Shown piece after piece: positions 51,008 to 60,169 of a stretch of 64,000 bases of DNA. Position numbers and translations under genes: made by a program. Origin of the DNA: CBDCUW01 sp963734865 (GTDB taxonomy: Bacteria > Planctomycetota > Planctomycetia > Pirellulales > Pirellulaceae); contig CAVTIV010000019.1 of assembly GCA_963734865.1 (NCBI GenBank), positions 1,470,781 to 1,534,780 on the forward strand. The letters are read 5' to 3'. How positions within the stretch are numbered: position 1 is the stretch's first letter; each line of letters begins with the position of its first letter. The notes beneath the pieces were generated by a model, which searched no databases, had not been told where the DNA came from, and saw only the letters and a list, made by a program, of their open reading frames with translations.

Positions 51008-51038
51008 GGTACGGCGTGTCGCTACGCCACGCCGTACC
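51008..51038 (+). promoter_or_regulatory. Perfect 11-bp stem-loop between GRE and PFK-like genes
   Basis: GGTACGGCGTG (51008-51018) pairs exactly with CACGCCGTACC (51028-51038) across a 9-nt loop, 18 bp after the GRE stop. No T-run follows, so it is unlikely to be a full terminator. A 3' stabilising or attenuating hairpin that raises GRE mRNA over the downstream genes is a reasonable inference. Confidence 0.6.
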
Positions 51039-51074
51039 GGATCGTCCATTATCATTAAAACACAGGTCACGACA

Positions 51075-52245
51075 ATGAATAGGGAAAAGAGACGAATTGC
51101 GATCAACGTGGGGGCTGGCTTCGTGCCGGGACTGAACGCGGTGATCAAGGGCGCGGCGCTGGCGGCAACGAGACTGGGGTGGGAGCTTGTCGGAATCCGC
51201 GACGGGTTTAGCGGAGTCTTGAACCCGGATCAATACGACGAGGGTGGGATACTGCCACTGAGTCCGGCACTGATCGACAACCTCGATCCCTCCGGAAGCC
51301 GCCTGCTGGGCATGTCCCGCCGCGTCGATCCATTTCACGTGAGGTGCGAAGATGAATACGGCATGCTGGAGGAACGCGACATGTCGGATCAACTGCTGGC
51401 CACGCTCAAGCAGGAAGGCATCGATGCGGTGATTTCTGTCGTGGGCATGCAGGGATTGAGTATTCTCTTTAAGCTGAATCAGAAAGGCCTGAATACGATC
51501 TGCGTGCCGCGATCGATCGAGAACGACATTGCATCAACGATGGTCTCCTTTGGTTTCAACAGCACGCTGAGCTTCACCATCGAAATGCTCGATCGTGCAC
51601 GACAGGCGGCACAAGCATCGCAGCAGGTCTTCGTTGTCGAAGTGCTCGGCGAGCAAGCTGGCTGGCTCGCTTTGCAGTCCGGTATCGCCGCCGGTGCCGA
51701 TGCAGTGGTGATCCCCGAAATTCCGTGCAAGCTCGATGAACTGGCAGCCGAACTGCAATCGCGCGTCAACGCCCAGCGTCCCTTCGGTCTGGTCGTCGTT
51801 GCCCAAGGCGCCCGATTCGTGGAGGACGCGAAAACGGCCGACTCCGAACCGGCCGTCAATTCACTGAAGGCGTCTCTGTCACCCATGGCCACCGAACCGA
51901 GTGGGGCGCACGCCATCAACCGCTCAGGATTTGCTGCAGAGACGGTTGTCAATGGACTTCAACAGCGCACGGCTTTGGCTGCCAAGCCAATGGTCCTAGG
52001 CCCTTGGGTCCGTGGTGGTGCTTCCACGGCCGTGGACCGTCAGTTGGGCTTGGCGTATGGCGCCGCGGCAATCCAGGCCCTCGATGCCGGCAAGGATGGT
52101 GTCGATGGTCGCCTTTGTTCCGCCTGACATCAAGTTCGTTCCTTTGGAGGAAGCGATTAACAAAGTCAGAACGGTGTCCGAGAACAACGAATTCATTCAG
52201 ATCGCCCGTTCCCTCGGAATCTTTTTTGGAGGGAAACAATCATGA
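51075..52245 (+). CDS. 6-phosphofructokinase-like protein with altered active site (one apparent frameshift)
   Basis: About 389 residues of PFK fold: INVGAGFVPGLNAVIKGAAL corresponds to the GG-x-x-PGLNA nucleotide loop, and VPRSIENDIASTMVSFGFNS to the PKTIDNDI...TFGFDTA catalytic segment. QQVFVVEVLGEQAGWLALQS corresponds to the VEVMGRHAGWIA substrate loop. The catalytic Asp of TIDND is Glu here and the GGDGS ATP motif is VVGMQGLS, so ordinary ATP-PFK activity is doubtful. The tail changes frame near 52,100 (VAFVPPDIKFVPLEEAINKV, RSLGIFFGGKQS). The stop overlaps the activase ATG (ATGA), and a GGAGGG ribosome site lies at 52228-52233. Its link to the GRE is unexplained. Confidence 0.75.
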
Positions 52246-53200
52246 GCCCAACGACCAAAATCTCCCGCTATAACCGGCCGAGTCCTGAACATTCAGCGTT
52301 ACTGCAGCCATGACGGCCCCGGCACTCGCACCAACGTTTTCCTCAAAGGCTGCTCGCTACGATGCAAGTGGTGCAGCAATCCGGAAAGCATTCGCCCCAA
52401 GCCTGAACTTGGCTATGACCCCAAGCAATGCGTTGGCAAAAAGGAATGTGGTGCGTGTCTGAAGGATCCGTTCCCTCAGGGTGCTTTCTACACGCTCGAT
52501 GGGCCGGATGACAAAGTGCATGTGAACTGGGATCTGGCCAGTGGCTGCACGGCGGAACACACCGCGCTGTGTCCAACGGGCGCTTTGTACATGTTCGGCG
52601 AAGAGATGACTGTCGACCAAGTATTAAACGAAGTGGAGAAAGACGCCTCCTTCTACCACAACACCGGCGGGGGCATGACGCTTAGCGGCGGGGAATGCAT
52701 GTTGCAACCCGATTTCAGTGCCGCGTTACTCAAAGAAGCCCACAGTCGTGGCATCAACACGGCGATCGAAACGGCATGCAATGTTCCCTGGGAGTTCGTC
52801 GAGAAGGTGCTGCCCCACGTCGACACGATGTTGCATGACCACAAGCTGACGATCCCGGAGCGGCACAAGAAGTGGATGCGGCGTGGACAACAAGCGCATC
52901 CTCGCCAACTTCAAGCGAGCCTACGAAACCTTCCCCGATATCGACTTCATCGCGCGGACGCCGCTGATCCCAGGCGTGAACGCTGATGAAGAGCACATTC
53001 GGGCGGTGCTGGCGTTCATTCGCCCCCACAAGAACGTGATCGATTACGAGTTGTTGCCGTATCACCGATTTGGTTTGGGCAAGTACGACTTCCTCGGCAA
53101 GGTTTACGAACTGGCGGACTTTCAGTCGCCTTCGACCGAATTGGTGGCGCGTTTACAAGCCATCATCGACGAGGCCTTTGGCCGCAAAAAAGAGAATTGA
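52242..53200 (+). CDS. Glycyl-radical-enzyme activase, radical SAM with ferredoxin insert (two apparent frameshifts)
   Basis: After MSPTTKISRYNR a frame change near 52,283 leads to RVLNIQRYCSHDGPGTRTNV and the radical SAM site GCSLRCKWCSNPES (Cys codons at 52,351, 52,363, 52,372; CxxxCxxC). A ferredoxin-like insert with additional cysteines follows (CVGKKECGACLKDP, GCTAEHTALCPTGALYMFGE), as in GRE activases other than PflA. GGGMTLSGGECMLQPDF is the Gly-rich SAM-binding strand. Near 52,875 the frame shifts to NKRILANFKRAYETFPDIDF, ending GKKEN-type tail at 53,200. It generates the glycyl radical on the enzyme encoded upstream, using SAM and reduced 4Fe-4S. Confidence 0.85.
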
Positions 53201-53203
53201 CCG

Positions 53204-54079
53204 ATGACCGAAACCGGGGGATACGAAGCACGGTCACCGTTGGTTGAGACGAACTGGTTGGGAGAGCGTCTGGGCAACCCCGATTTGCGAATTCTGGATT
53301 GCTCTGTGATCATGCACATCACCGAGAATGGCGATCACAAATACTCCAGCGGGAGAGTGGACTGGGATGCCGCCCACATTCCCGGCAGTGGATTCGTCGA
53401 CATCCTGACTGATCTTGGTCCCAGGTACTCTCCGACGGTGCCCTTGATGGCCCCGTTGGCCGATTTCGCAGCAGCGATGGAATCCTGCGGCATCGGTGAT
53501 GGCAACCAAGTCGTCCTTTACGACCGTTCCAACCACGCGTGGGCAGCGTGCATCTGGTGGATGCTACGGGTCTGCGGTTTCGACGCCATGGTCTTGCACG
53601 GCGGATGGCAGAAATGGAAGGCTGAAAAGCGACGCGAGTCCACGCAGCCAACCGTCTTTCCGCGTGGCAGTTTGACTGTCAAACCACGCCCGGATTTGAT
53701 GGCGACCAAAGAGAGGGTTCTGGCGGCGGTATCGGACGAAAAGACGTCGATCATCAACGGATTATCTGCGGATGAACATAGTGGCAGGGTGATCCGATTT
53801 CCGAGAGCGGGCAGGATCAAGGGCAGCGTCAATGTCGATTGTGAACTGCTGGTCGACCCCGACACCCATACCATGCTGCCAGACGACCAACTGCGTAAGG
53901 TTTTCGAGTCCGCCGGTGCTTTGAAAACGGATCGTGCGATCACGTATTGTGGTGGAGGCGTTGCCGCGAGCCTCGATGCGCTGGCACTGACAATACTGGG
54001 TGTGCCCCATGTCGCTGTTTATCACGGGTCCATGGCAGAATGGACCGCTGATCCCGCGCTGCCGATGGAAACAGACTGA
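53204..54079 (+). CDS. Two-domain thiosulfate sulfurtransferase (rhodanese)
   Basis: An intact 291-residue protein, 3 bp after the activase gene. Domain 1 (residues ~10-140) has NPDLRILDCSVIM, VDWDAAHIPGSGFVDI and VVLYDRSNHAWAACIWWMLR; domain 2 carries the catalytic Cys in AITYCGGGVAASLDALAL. GRIKGSVNVDCELLVDP corresponds to the conserved A-HIPGA-N segment. It transfers sulfane sulfur from thiosulfate or 3-mercaptopyruvate to a thiol or cyanide acceptor. The active-site loop CGGGVAAS differs slightly from canonical CRxGx(R/T). No signal peptide, so cytosolic. Its place in a GRE operon suggests sulfur chemistry, but Fe-S repair is an alternative. Confidence 0.87.
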   Translation: MTETGGYEARSPLVETNWLGERLGNPDLRILDCSVIMHITENGDHKYSSGRVDWDAAHIPGSGFVDILTDLGPRYSPTVPLMAPLADFAAAMESCGIGDGNQVVLYDRSNHAWAACIWWMLRVCGFDAMVLHGGWQKWKAEKRRESTQPTVFPRGSLTVKPRPDLMATKERVLAAVSDEKTSIINGLSADEHSGRVIRFPRAGRIKGSVNVDCELLVDPDTHTMLPDDQLRKVFESAGALKTDRAITYCGGGVAASLDALALTILGVPHVAVYHGSMAEWTADPALPMETD

Positions 54080-54108
54080 CCGATGACTATCGAACCAGGA
54101 CGACCACG

Positions 54109-54849
54109 ATGCTGAGTGCCTTCTTTTGGGGCCTGATCGCGACGTCATCGCTTGTCGTGGGCGGGATCATTGCAACCCAATTCTCGATCAGCAAGAAACT
54201 GATCGGGATCATCATGGCCTTCGGCGCAGGGACACTGCTCTCGGCCGTCTCCTACGAATTAATCTTTGACGCCGTGCAGCTCGCTCGATTGACAGGCTTT
54301 CCGGCACTGGGACTCTTTGCTGGAGCGACCGCCTTTTTTTGCAGCGATGCCTTGATCGCAAAGTTTGGTCACGGAAATAACGCTCGCCCGGGAGTCTCGG
54401 CACAAGCCAAGCTGGCGGTCCCAATGGTGTTGGCCATCATCCTGGATGGGATTCCGGAATCGATCGTGATCGGCTTGGGAATGCTCGAAGGAGGAACGGT
54501 TAGCCTTGCCATGCTGGCTGCGATTTTCGTTTCCAATCTTCCAGAGGCGATCGCGGGGTCGGTCGGCATGAAAGCGGGCGGCACCAGCCGCGGCAAGATT
54601 CTTTTGCTGTGGTGCATCATCGCCTTGGTGTGCGCAATCGCGTCCGCTGCTGGCTTCGTTCTTTTCGGTGACGTCCCCGCACGCTGGATTGCATTCGTGC
54701 AGGCCTTTGCGGGAGGCGCCATCCTGATGATGCTTGCGAATTCGATGATCCCTGAAGCCTATGAGCACGGCGGAAAGTTTGCCGGCGTATTCACGGTACT
54801 GGGATTCTTCGCTTCGGTAGGTGTCATCATATTAGAGCACTCACGATAA
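54109..54849 (+). CDS. ZIP-family metal transporter-like membrane protein
   Basis: 246 residues with about seven to eight hydrophobic helices, starting MLSAFFWGLIATSSLVVGGI. The two metal-channel motifs of ZIP proteins are recognisable as AIILDGIPESIVIGLGMLEG and FVSNLPEAIAGSVGMKAGG. The Pro-Glu pairs are kept, but the usual His residues are Asp and Ser/Asn, so the metal site differs from zinc ZIPs such as ZupT. IGIIMAFGAGTLLSAVSYEL matches ZIP helix 2. Transport of a divalent cation, direction and metal unknown, is likely. It sits 30 bp after the sulfurtransferase gene and 6 bp before the cNMP-patatin gene. Confidence 0.85.
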   Translation: MLSAFFWGLIATSSLVVGGIIATQFSISKKLIGIIMAFGAGTLLSAVSYELIFDAVQLARLTGFPALGLFAGATAFFCSDALIAKFGHGNNARPGVSAQAKLAVPMVLAIILDGIPESIVIGLGMLEGGTVSLAMLAAIFVSNLPEAIAGSVGMKAGGTSRGKILLLWCIIALVCAIASAAGFVLFGDVPARWIAFVQAFAGGAILMMLANSMIPEAYEHGGKFAGVFTVLGFFASVGVIILEHSR

Positions 54850-54855
54850 CACGGG

Positions 54856-56720
54856 GTGACTGAACGGTACCCTTGGAGCAATCAATTGTCTGATGAAAAA
54901 CTTCTTCTATTCAAGTTACATCCCTGTTCACGCGGTTTAACCGACCAAGAGGCACAGGAGATTGCGGACGCATCGGAACTGGTTCGCTGCGAGCGCGGTG
55001 ACGTGATTTGTCGCGCTGACGAACCGGTGCACTTCATGTTTCTGATTGTGCATGGACGAGTTCGTCTGGAGTTGCTGGACGTCCATGGCAAGCTCGTGAT
55101 GCAACGATTTCAAACGGCGGGCGGACAATTCGGTGCCATGGCCGCGTCCCTCGCCGAGCCCACTCCGGTCAACGGTACCGCCGAGGATCCTTCGGTCTTG
55201 CTGCGGATCGGCTACGACAAGGCACTTGAGCTTTCGAAGAAATACGATGCCTTTCGTGCCAACTACATGCGGATGATTTCCGACTCGGTCAAGCAATCGC
55301 TTTTCAATGACAAAACTGCGGTGCGGCCAGCTGTTACAGTATTCATTCATCAATCGGACGAAACTCGCGTGGTGAGCAAAAAGCTTACCGAACGTCTTGT
55401 CGGTCTGGGTGAGACCCCGGGACTTTTCTGTGATCGAGCAATGGACGTCACAGGAATCCAGGTCATCCGCATTTTCGGCGAGGAAGGGGAAGCCAGCCCC
55501 GAACAGATCAAGCGTCTGGCCGCGGAGAGCTTGCAGTCGGGTCGTGTCATCTTCGACGTCGATGCCACGCTCGACCTGCAACGAGCCTCTCAGGGATTTG
55601 AGGCGGCCGAACAAGTCTTCTGGTGCGTCACACCTGGGAACTGGGAAGCTTCACTGAGCCGATTGCAAGCGATCGAAGCTCGTGCGCAAGCTGGCGCGAA
55701 AAGATCAGCATCGTTTGGTTGCTGCAACCGGCGGAAAAGGCACCCGTGGCGAGGCAACTCCGCGAACTCGCGCAGCGAGATTTTAAAGTAGGCTTCGGTG
55801 ACAGCGAACTGCGTCGAGGAGACGTCGAGTTTAGCGGGCTTGAGCGATTGGTGCATTTCATGCGGGGCATCCAAATCGGCTTGGCACTCGGTGGCGGCGC
55901 AGCCCGCGGCATGGCTCACCTGGGAGTGCTGAAGACACTTGAAGAGAGCGGAATCACAATCGATCAGGTGGCGGGTACCAGTGCCGGTGCAATGACCGGT
56001 ACGCTTTACGCATCCGGCTTGGATCCTGATTATTTGGTGGGCCGGTTCGTAGAGGATTTAACACCGTCATGGTTCTTTCGCTGCCTGCCTGGCGGGGATC
56101 AATGGTACTTGCTCTACAAATATCGGCGGAAACACTTTGACCCGATGTTGCGAAAGTATCTGGGCGATTTACGTCTGGAGCAATTGCCGCTGCCGATGCA
56201 TACCATCACCGTCGATCTGATCGGTGGACGCGCGGTGGTCAGGGAATCGGGAGACGCCGTGCATGCGATCACCGAAAGCATCAACCTTCCGATCCTATCC
56301 AAACCGATCTTTCGAGATGGCCAAGCATTAGTGGACGGCGGACTGATCGACAATGTGCCTGCCGACGTGCTGACGAGGAAGGGCTGCAATTTTGTCATCG
56401 CTGTGAGCGTCACCGCCAAGATGGAGCTTGAGTTTGCCAACAACAGGCCCGATACACCCATCCACGAAACTCGCCCGCCATCCGCCATGGAAACGCTGCT
56501 GCGCAGCTATCTGGTACAGAATCACAGTGTCAATTCCTTGGGGGTCCAGGACGCCGACTTTGTCATCGAACCCGACGTGACCCAATTTGACCTCACCGCA
56601 TTCACTCGCACCGATGAGATGGCCGCGGTGGGAGAGCAGACGACTTTGGAAGCGCTTTCAGAGATTCGCGGACGGCTTCACCGTTTGGACCCCGATTTGT
56701 TTCCGCTTGTACAAAGTTAA
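54856..56720 (+). CDS. Cyclic-nucleotide-binding domain + NTE/patatin-like phospholipase (one apparent frameshift)
   Basis: A GTG at 54856 starts a ~620-residue protein related to neuropathy-target-esterase proteins. Residues ~10-130 are a cNMP/CRP-type beta-roll (ERGDVICRADEPVHFMFLIV, HGRVRLELLDVHGKLVMQRF). The next ~180 form an alpha/beta region (VTVFIHQSDETRVVSKKLTE). Near 55,690 the frame changes and continues as EKISIVWLLQPAEKAP into the patatin core. There the oxyanion loop is ALGGGAARGMAHLG, the nucleophile is Ser in AGTSAGAMTG (GxSxG), and the catalytic Asp is in LVDGGLIDNVP. It would be a lysophospholipase or lipid esterase gated by a nucleotide or other ligand. Confidence 0.85.
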
Positions 56721-56738
56721 CCGAGATTCATCAGCCAA

Positions 56739-59019
56739 ATGAAAATAACACATTTCGCCCTTAGCATCGCCCTTGCATGGTTGGTCATGCCGTCGCCTGT
56801 CACGCTGGCTCAGGATGAGACCGCACCGAGGAAGGATGAGGCGGCGGTGGTGCAGGGGCAGATCTGCGCGGCAGCGTCTCACACCTGCCGACACATCGAG
56901 TTTTCGTGCAACATTGCACAGCTTTATCGATGCCTGCAATGAAGTCTACGATTTGGCGGCGTCGACCACCTCCGGCACCGATATCACGGTGCAGCTACTT
57001 CCCGCGTTCGATCGAATCAGGGATTGTCTGGACCTAGTCGCCTTGACGGGTGACGTTCGCGACTCGATGGGGATTGAGTCGGCCGTCAGTTTGAAGGAGG
57101 TGCTTGATCGAATCCCGTTGCCTACCGATAACGAGATCCCGGAAGCTCCGCCCGCGGACGGCGCGTCCGTCCAACGCTGGCGCATTCCGGGGACTCGGAT
57201 CACCATTGAACGCGTCGAAGATGGCTCGCCGAACGAGAGCTTTCGGTTCTCGGCGGATACGGTCAGGCGGGCCTCAACAATTTACGGAGTTGTGAAGGAA
57301 CTGCCTTATCGCAGCGAAGGGCCGAAGACGTCGCCTGGACTGCGCGATCGTTATCTGGCTCTGACCAAACGACAGCCCACTCTGTCGGCCGACACGTTCA
57401 GTCCGCGCGGGACGCTGACGTTGTTTATGGACAGCACACAGGAGATCTACGAGATCGCCCGATCCGTTAAGTATGTGGATCGAAATGATCCAAAGTATCT
57501 TCCTCTGATTTCGCAGATTTTCAGTTGTCTTGACCTCAGTGAACTACCTGAATACGCAAGGGAGAACTATGCAAGTGAGGCTGCTGTTTGCCTGAAGGAG
57601 GTTTTAGATCGGACCACACTACCGCCGATTGAAGCGATTCCCGGTCCGGAGAACATTCAGGCGTCCGACGGAAGTGATCCTCTGATGCGATGGCAGATCC
57701 CGGGCACGCGGATCTCCATTGCTCGTGTTTTGGAGGGGCCCCAGCAGGGCCAGTATCTGTTCACGGCAGAATCCGTTGCCGAGGTTGTGGAGATGTTCGA
57801 ACGTACCCGTGGGCAGCCCTATCGAACAAGCGGCTTTGCAGTCTCACCGGATCTCTACGAATGGTATCTGTCATCGCCTAGCGAACCCAAGGTCGCGGCG
57901 TTGGTTGAATCACTTCCCCGTTTCTTCAAGTATCGCCAGTTTGGGCTGGCGATTTGGCAAATGGTGGGACTGATCCTGGTGACCGTGGTCGGCCTCGGAA
58001 TCATGGTGGGTTTGTACCGTGTCGCCGCACGTCGAAGCGAAGCGAATTTCAACGTGAGTCTGTTTCGCTACTGGTTTGGCCTAGTGTTTACTTTGGTGGC
58101 ACTTCTTGTCCCGCTGCTGTTTAAAAGCGTCATCTGGACCTATTTGTCGGTCAGAGGATCACCGCTGTACGTCGTGGATTTTGCAGCGGACATCGTTTTC
58201 CTGCTGGCTGCGATCATCGCGATTTTGGCTTTGACCAACCGACTGGCGAATTCGGTGCTGGCATTGCCAGGAGTTCGATCCCGTGAAGTCGACGCGACGC
58301 TGATTCGTCTGTTGTTTCGCGTATTGGGAATTGTCGCGGCGGTCATCGTATTTCTTGAAGGCGGCCGATACCTTGGCTTTCCAGTGACCACGCTGCTGGC
58401 CAGTGCGGGGATCGGTGGATTAGCGATCGCATTGTCTGCTCAAGGGACGGTGAAGGGATTGTTCGGAACGATCGCTGTTCTGCTGGATCGTCCCTACCGT
58501 GTAGGCGATCGTATCCTTGCCAAAGGTCATGATGGAGTCGTGGAAGAGATCGGCCTGCGTTCGACGAAGGTTCGCGAGTTCCTGACCAACCATCTGATCT
58601 CGCTGCCGAATGATCAGATGGCCGATGCGGATATCGTGAATATCGGGGCGAGAAACAACATCTATCGACTCTGTGACCTGCACATCCCCATCGACACCTC
58701 ACGGGAAAAAGTGGAACAGGCACTGGCCGCGATCCGCGATGTCCTTTCAAAGCAGGAAGACATGGATCCGGAGTCTCCACCACGGGCGTTCTTCAACGAA
58801 TACAATCCTGATTCGTTCAACATTCGCATCATCTATTGGCATGTCCCGCCCGACCTTTGGAGCTATTACGAGTCGTGCGAACGGGTGAATCTTGCGATCT
58901 TCAAAGCGTTTGAGAAACTTGGAATCCAGCTCTCGCTTCCGATACGCCACAGCTATTGGAAAACCGACGACGCACAAGGACCGCTCGAGGTTACTTTGAG
59001 CGAACGCCCGAGCGGTTAA
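56739..59019 (+). CDS. MscS-family mechanosensitive channel with duplicated periplasmic region (one apparent frameshift)
   Basis: The start at 56739 gives a signal peptide (KITHFALSIALAWLVMPSPV); near 56,870 the frame shifts to that of the main 748-residue stretch. Two ~190-residue periplasmic repeats are evident: FIDACNEVYDLAAS...ESAVSLKEVLDRIPL...IPGTRITIERV and FMDSTQEIYEIARS...EAAVCLKEVLDRTTL...IPGTRISIARV. About five helices follow. The MscS core is LLASAGIGGLAIALSAQGTV (pore helix TM3), then GTIAVLLDRPYRVGDRI and the cytoplasmic beta domain LRSTKVREFLTNHLISLPND. It releases solutes on membrane tension; the large repeated periplasmic part may sense the cell wall or a ligand. Confidence 0.87.
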
Positions 59020-59068
59020 CCTCGCCTACCAATCTTTGAATCTTTCATTATCTCGGACTGAAGTTCTC

Positions 59069-59823
59069 ATGGTGGGATTTTATATCTTCATCGTCGTTAT
59101 GCTGATCATCATCGTTCTTGGATCAGCCGGCACACCGATCGGCAGAGCGATGCTCCCGCGAAGCGTTACGGATGCCGTATCAAAGTTATTGCCGCGCGTT
59201 CTTATCCTCGACGCGACCGCGAATGCTGACGGCGAAACAATCGTGATCGTCGGCGACCAATCGAATCCGAAGAACGTCCACGTTCGCCGCGGCGACGGGA
59301 GGACCATTGCCTGGACGTATGACGCTGCCACTCAATTTCCTCGCAGCGGGACGTTCGCCTTCACAAGTTTCCGGCACAATCTCAAGCCCGGCTCGACGGT
59401 CGTTCCTGAGAACGTCAAGGCACACGTCGAAAACGCTCTCACCGATGTGCTTGCACCGAAACAGTTTCTACCCGCCGAACGAGACGTCGCGGATGTTTGG
59501 ATCAGGGTGTTTGCGCGCTGGAAGATGAAGTCGAACTCCGGACGCTCGGTGAAGCCTTCAATCAGCCCGATGGGTATGAGTGGGGCACGGCAATAAGAAC
59601 CGCACTCCAACATGACAACGTCGGTGAAACCGCTACATTCGCCAGAGGTTCACTGATATTGGAGTTGGTCGATTCACGAACAAGACGATTGCTTTGGGAG
59701 GCCGTCGCGATGGCGGACGTTGTTGTCGATGTCAGTGAAGCGGAGCGTGACCGGAGAACTCGCCAGGCGATCTTCGAGTTATTCGCAAAGTTCCCTCCGG
59801 CAAAACGGATCCATGGCGTTTAG
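59069..59823 (+). CDS. DUF4136-like membrane-anchored protein (one apparent frameshift)
   Basis: About 250 residues. The ATG at 59069 is followed by one hydrophobic anchor (VGFYIFIVVMLIIIVLG). The rest is periplasmic: SGTFAFTSFRHNLKPG, then a frame change near 59,510, then FARGSLILELVDSRTRRLLW and SEAERDRRTRQAIFELFAKF, the pattern of DUF4136 proteins (usually lipoproteins, here with a helix). Function unknown. It is the last gene of the run that begins with the GRE, 49 bp after the MscS gene. Confidence 0.7.
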
Positions 59824-59960
59824 ACAGATACGGCGTGAGCGCTCAATCGCACGGAGTATGTGACGATCCAGAATCAACTTTCGCGACAATGGGAACGAGT
59901 CGGGCCATCTTCTCGGCTCGATCCAAATCAAGCCCAGCCAGCATGAACATCGGTGGCATT

Positions 59961-59998
59961 GCGCATTGCGCAGTCCCGGCTTAGTACTATTGCGAATA
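59961..59998. promoter_or_regulatory. 38-bp bipartite element, copy C (before the desulfinase-like operon)
   Basis: TGCGCATTGCGCA (59961-59973), 12 bases, then TACTATTGCGAAT (59986-59998), 171 bp before the ATG at 60170. It lies in the 346-bp gap 59,824-60,169, which holds no gene. It differs from copy A by one base in the right block and is identical in the left block. Confidence 0.75.
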
Positions 59999-60169
59999 TT
60001 ACGCTCCCTAGCCGACTGATACTTTGAAATGTGTTCGAGGCGATTTGATTTCGTCACGCAGGTTCAGCTAACAAAGACTCGCGTTGCGGGCGGTACTTGG
60101 TAATTTTTACGGCACAACGTGTTCATCACTGGTCAAGTGTGGACGATAAAAAACGGAGCGAAATTCATC

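Noticed and set aside
60119..60169. Upstream GTG start for the desulfinase-like protein
   Set aside because: The added 17 residues are not conserved-looking, and a ribosome site is positioned for the ATG at 60170.
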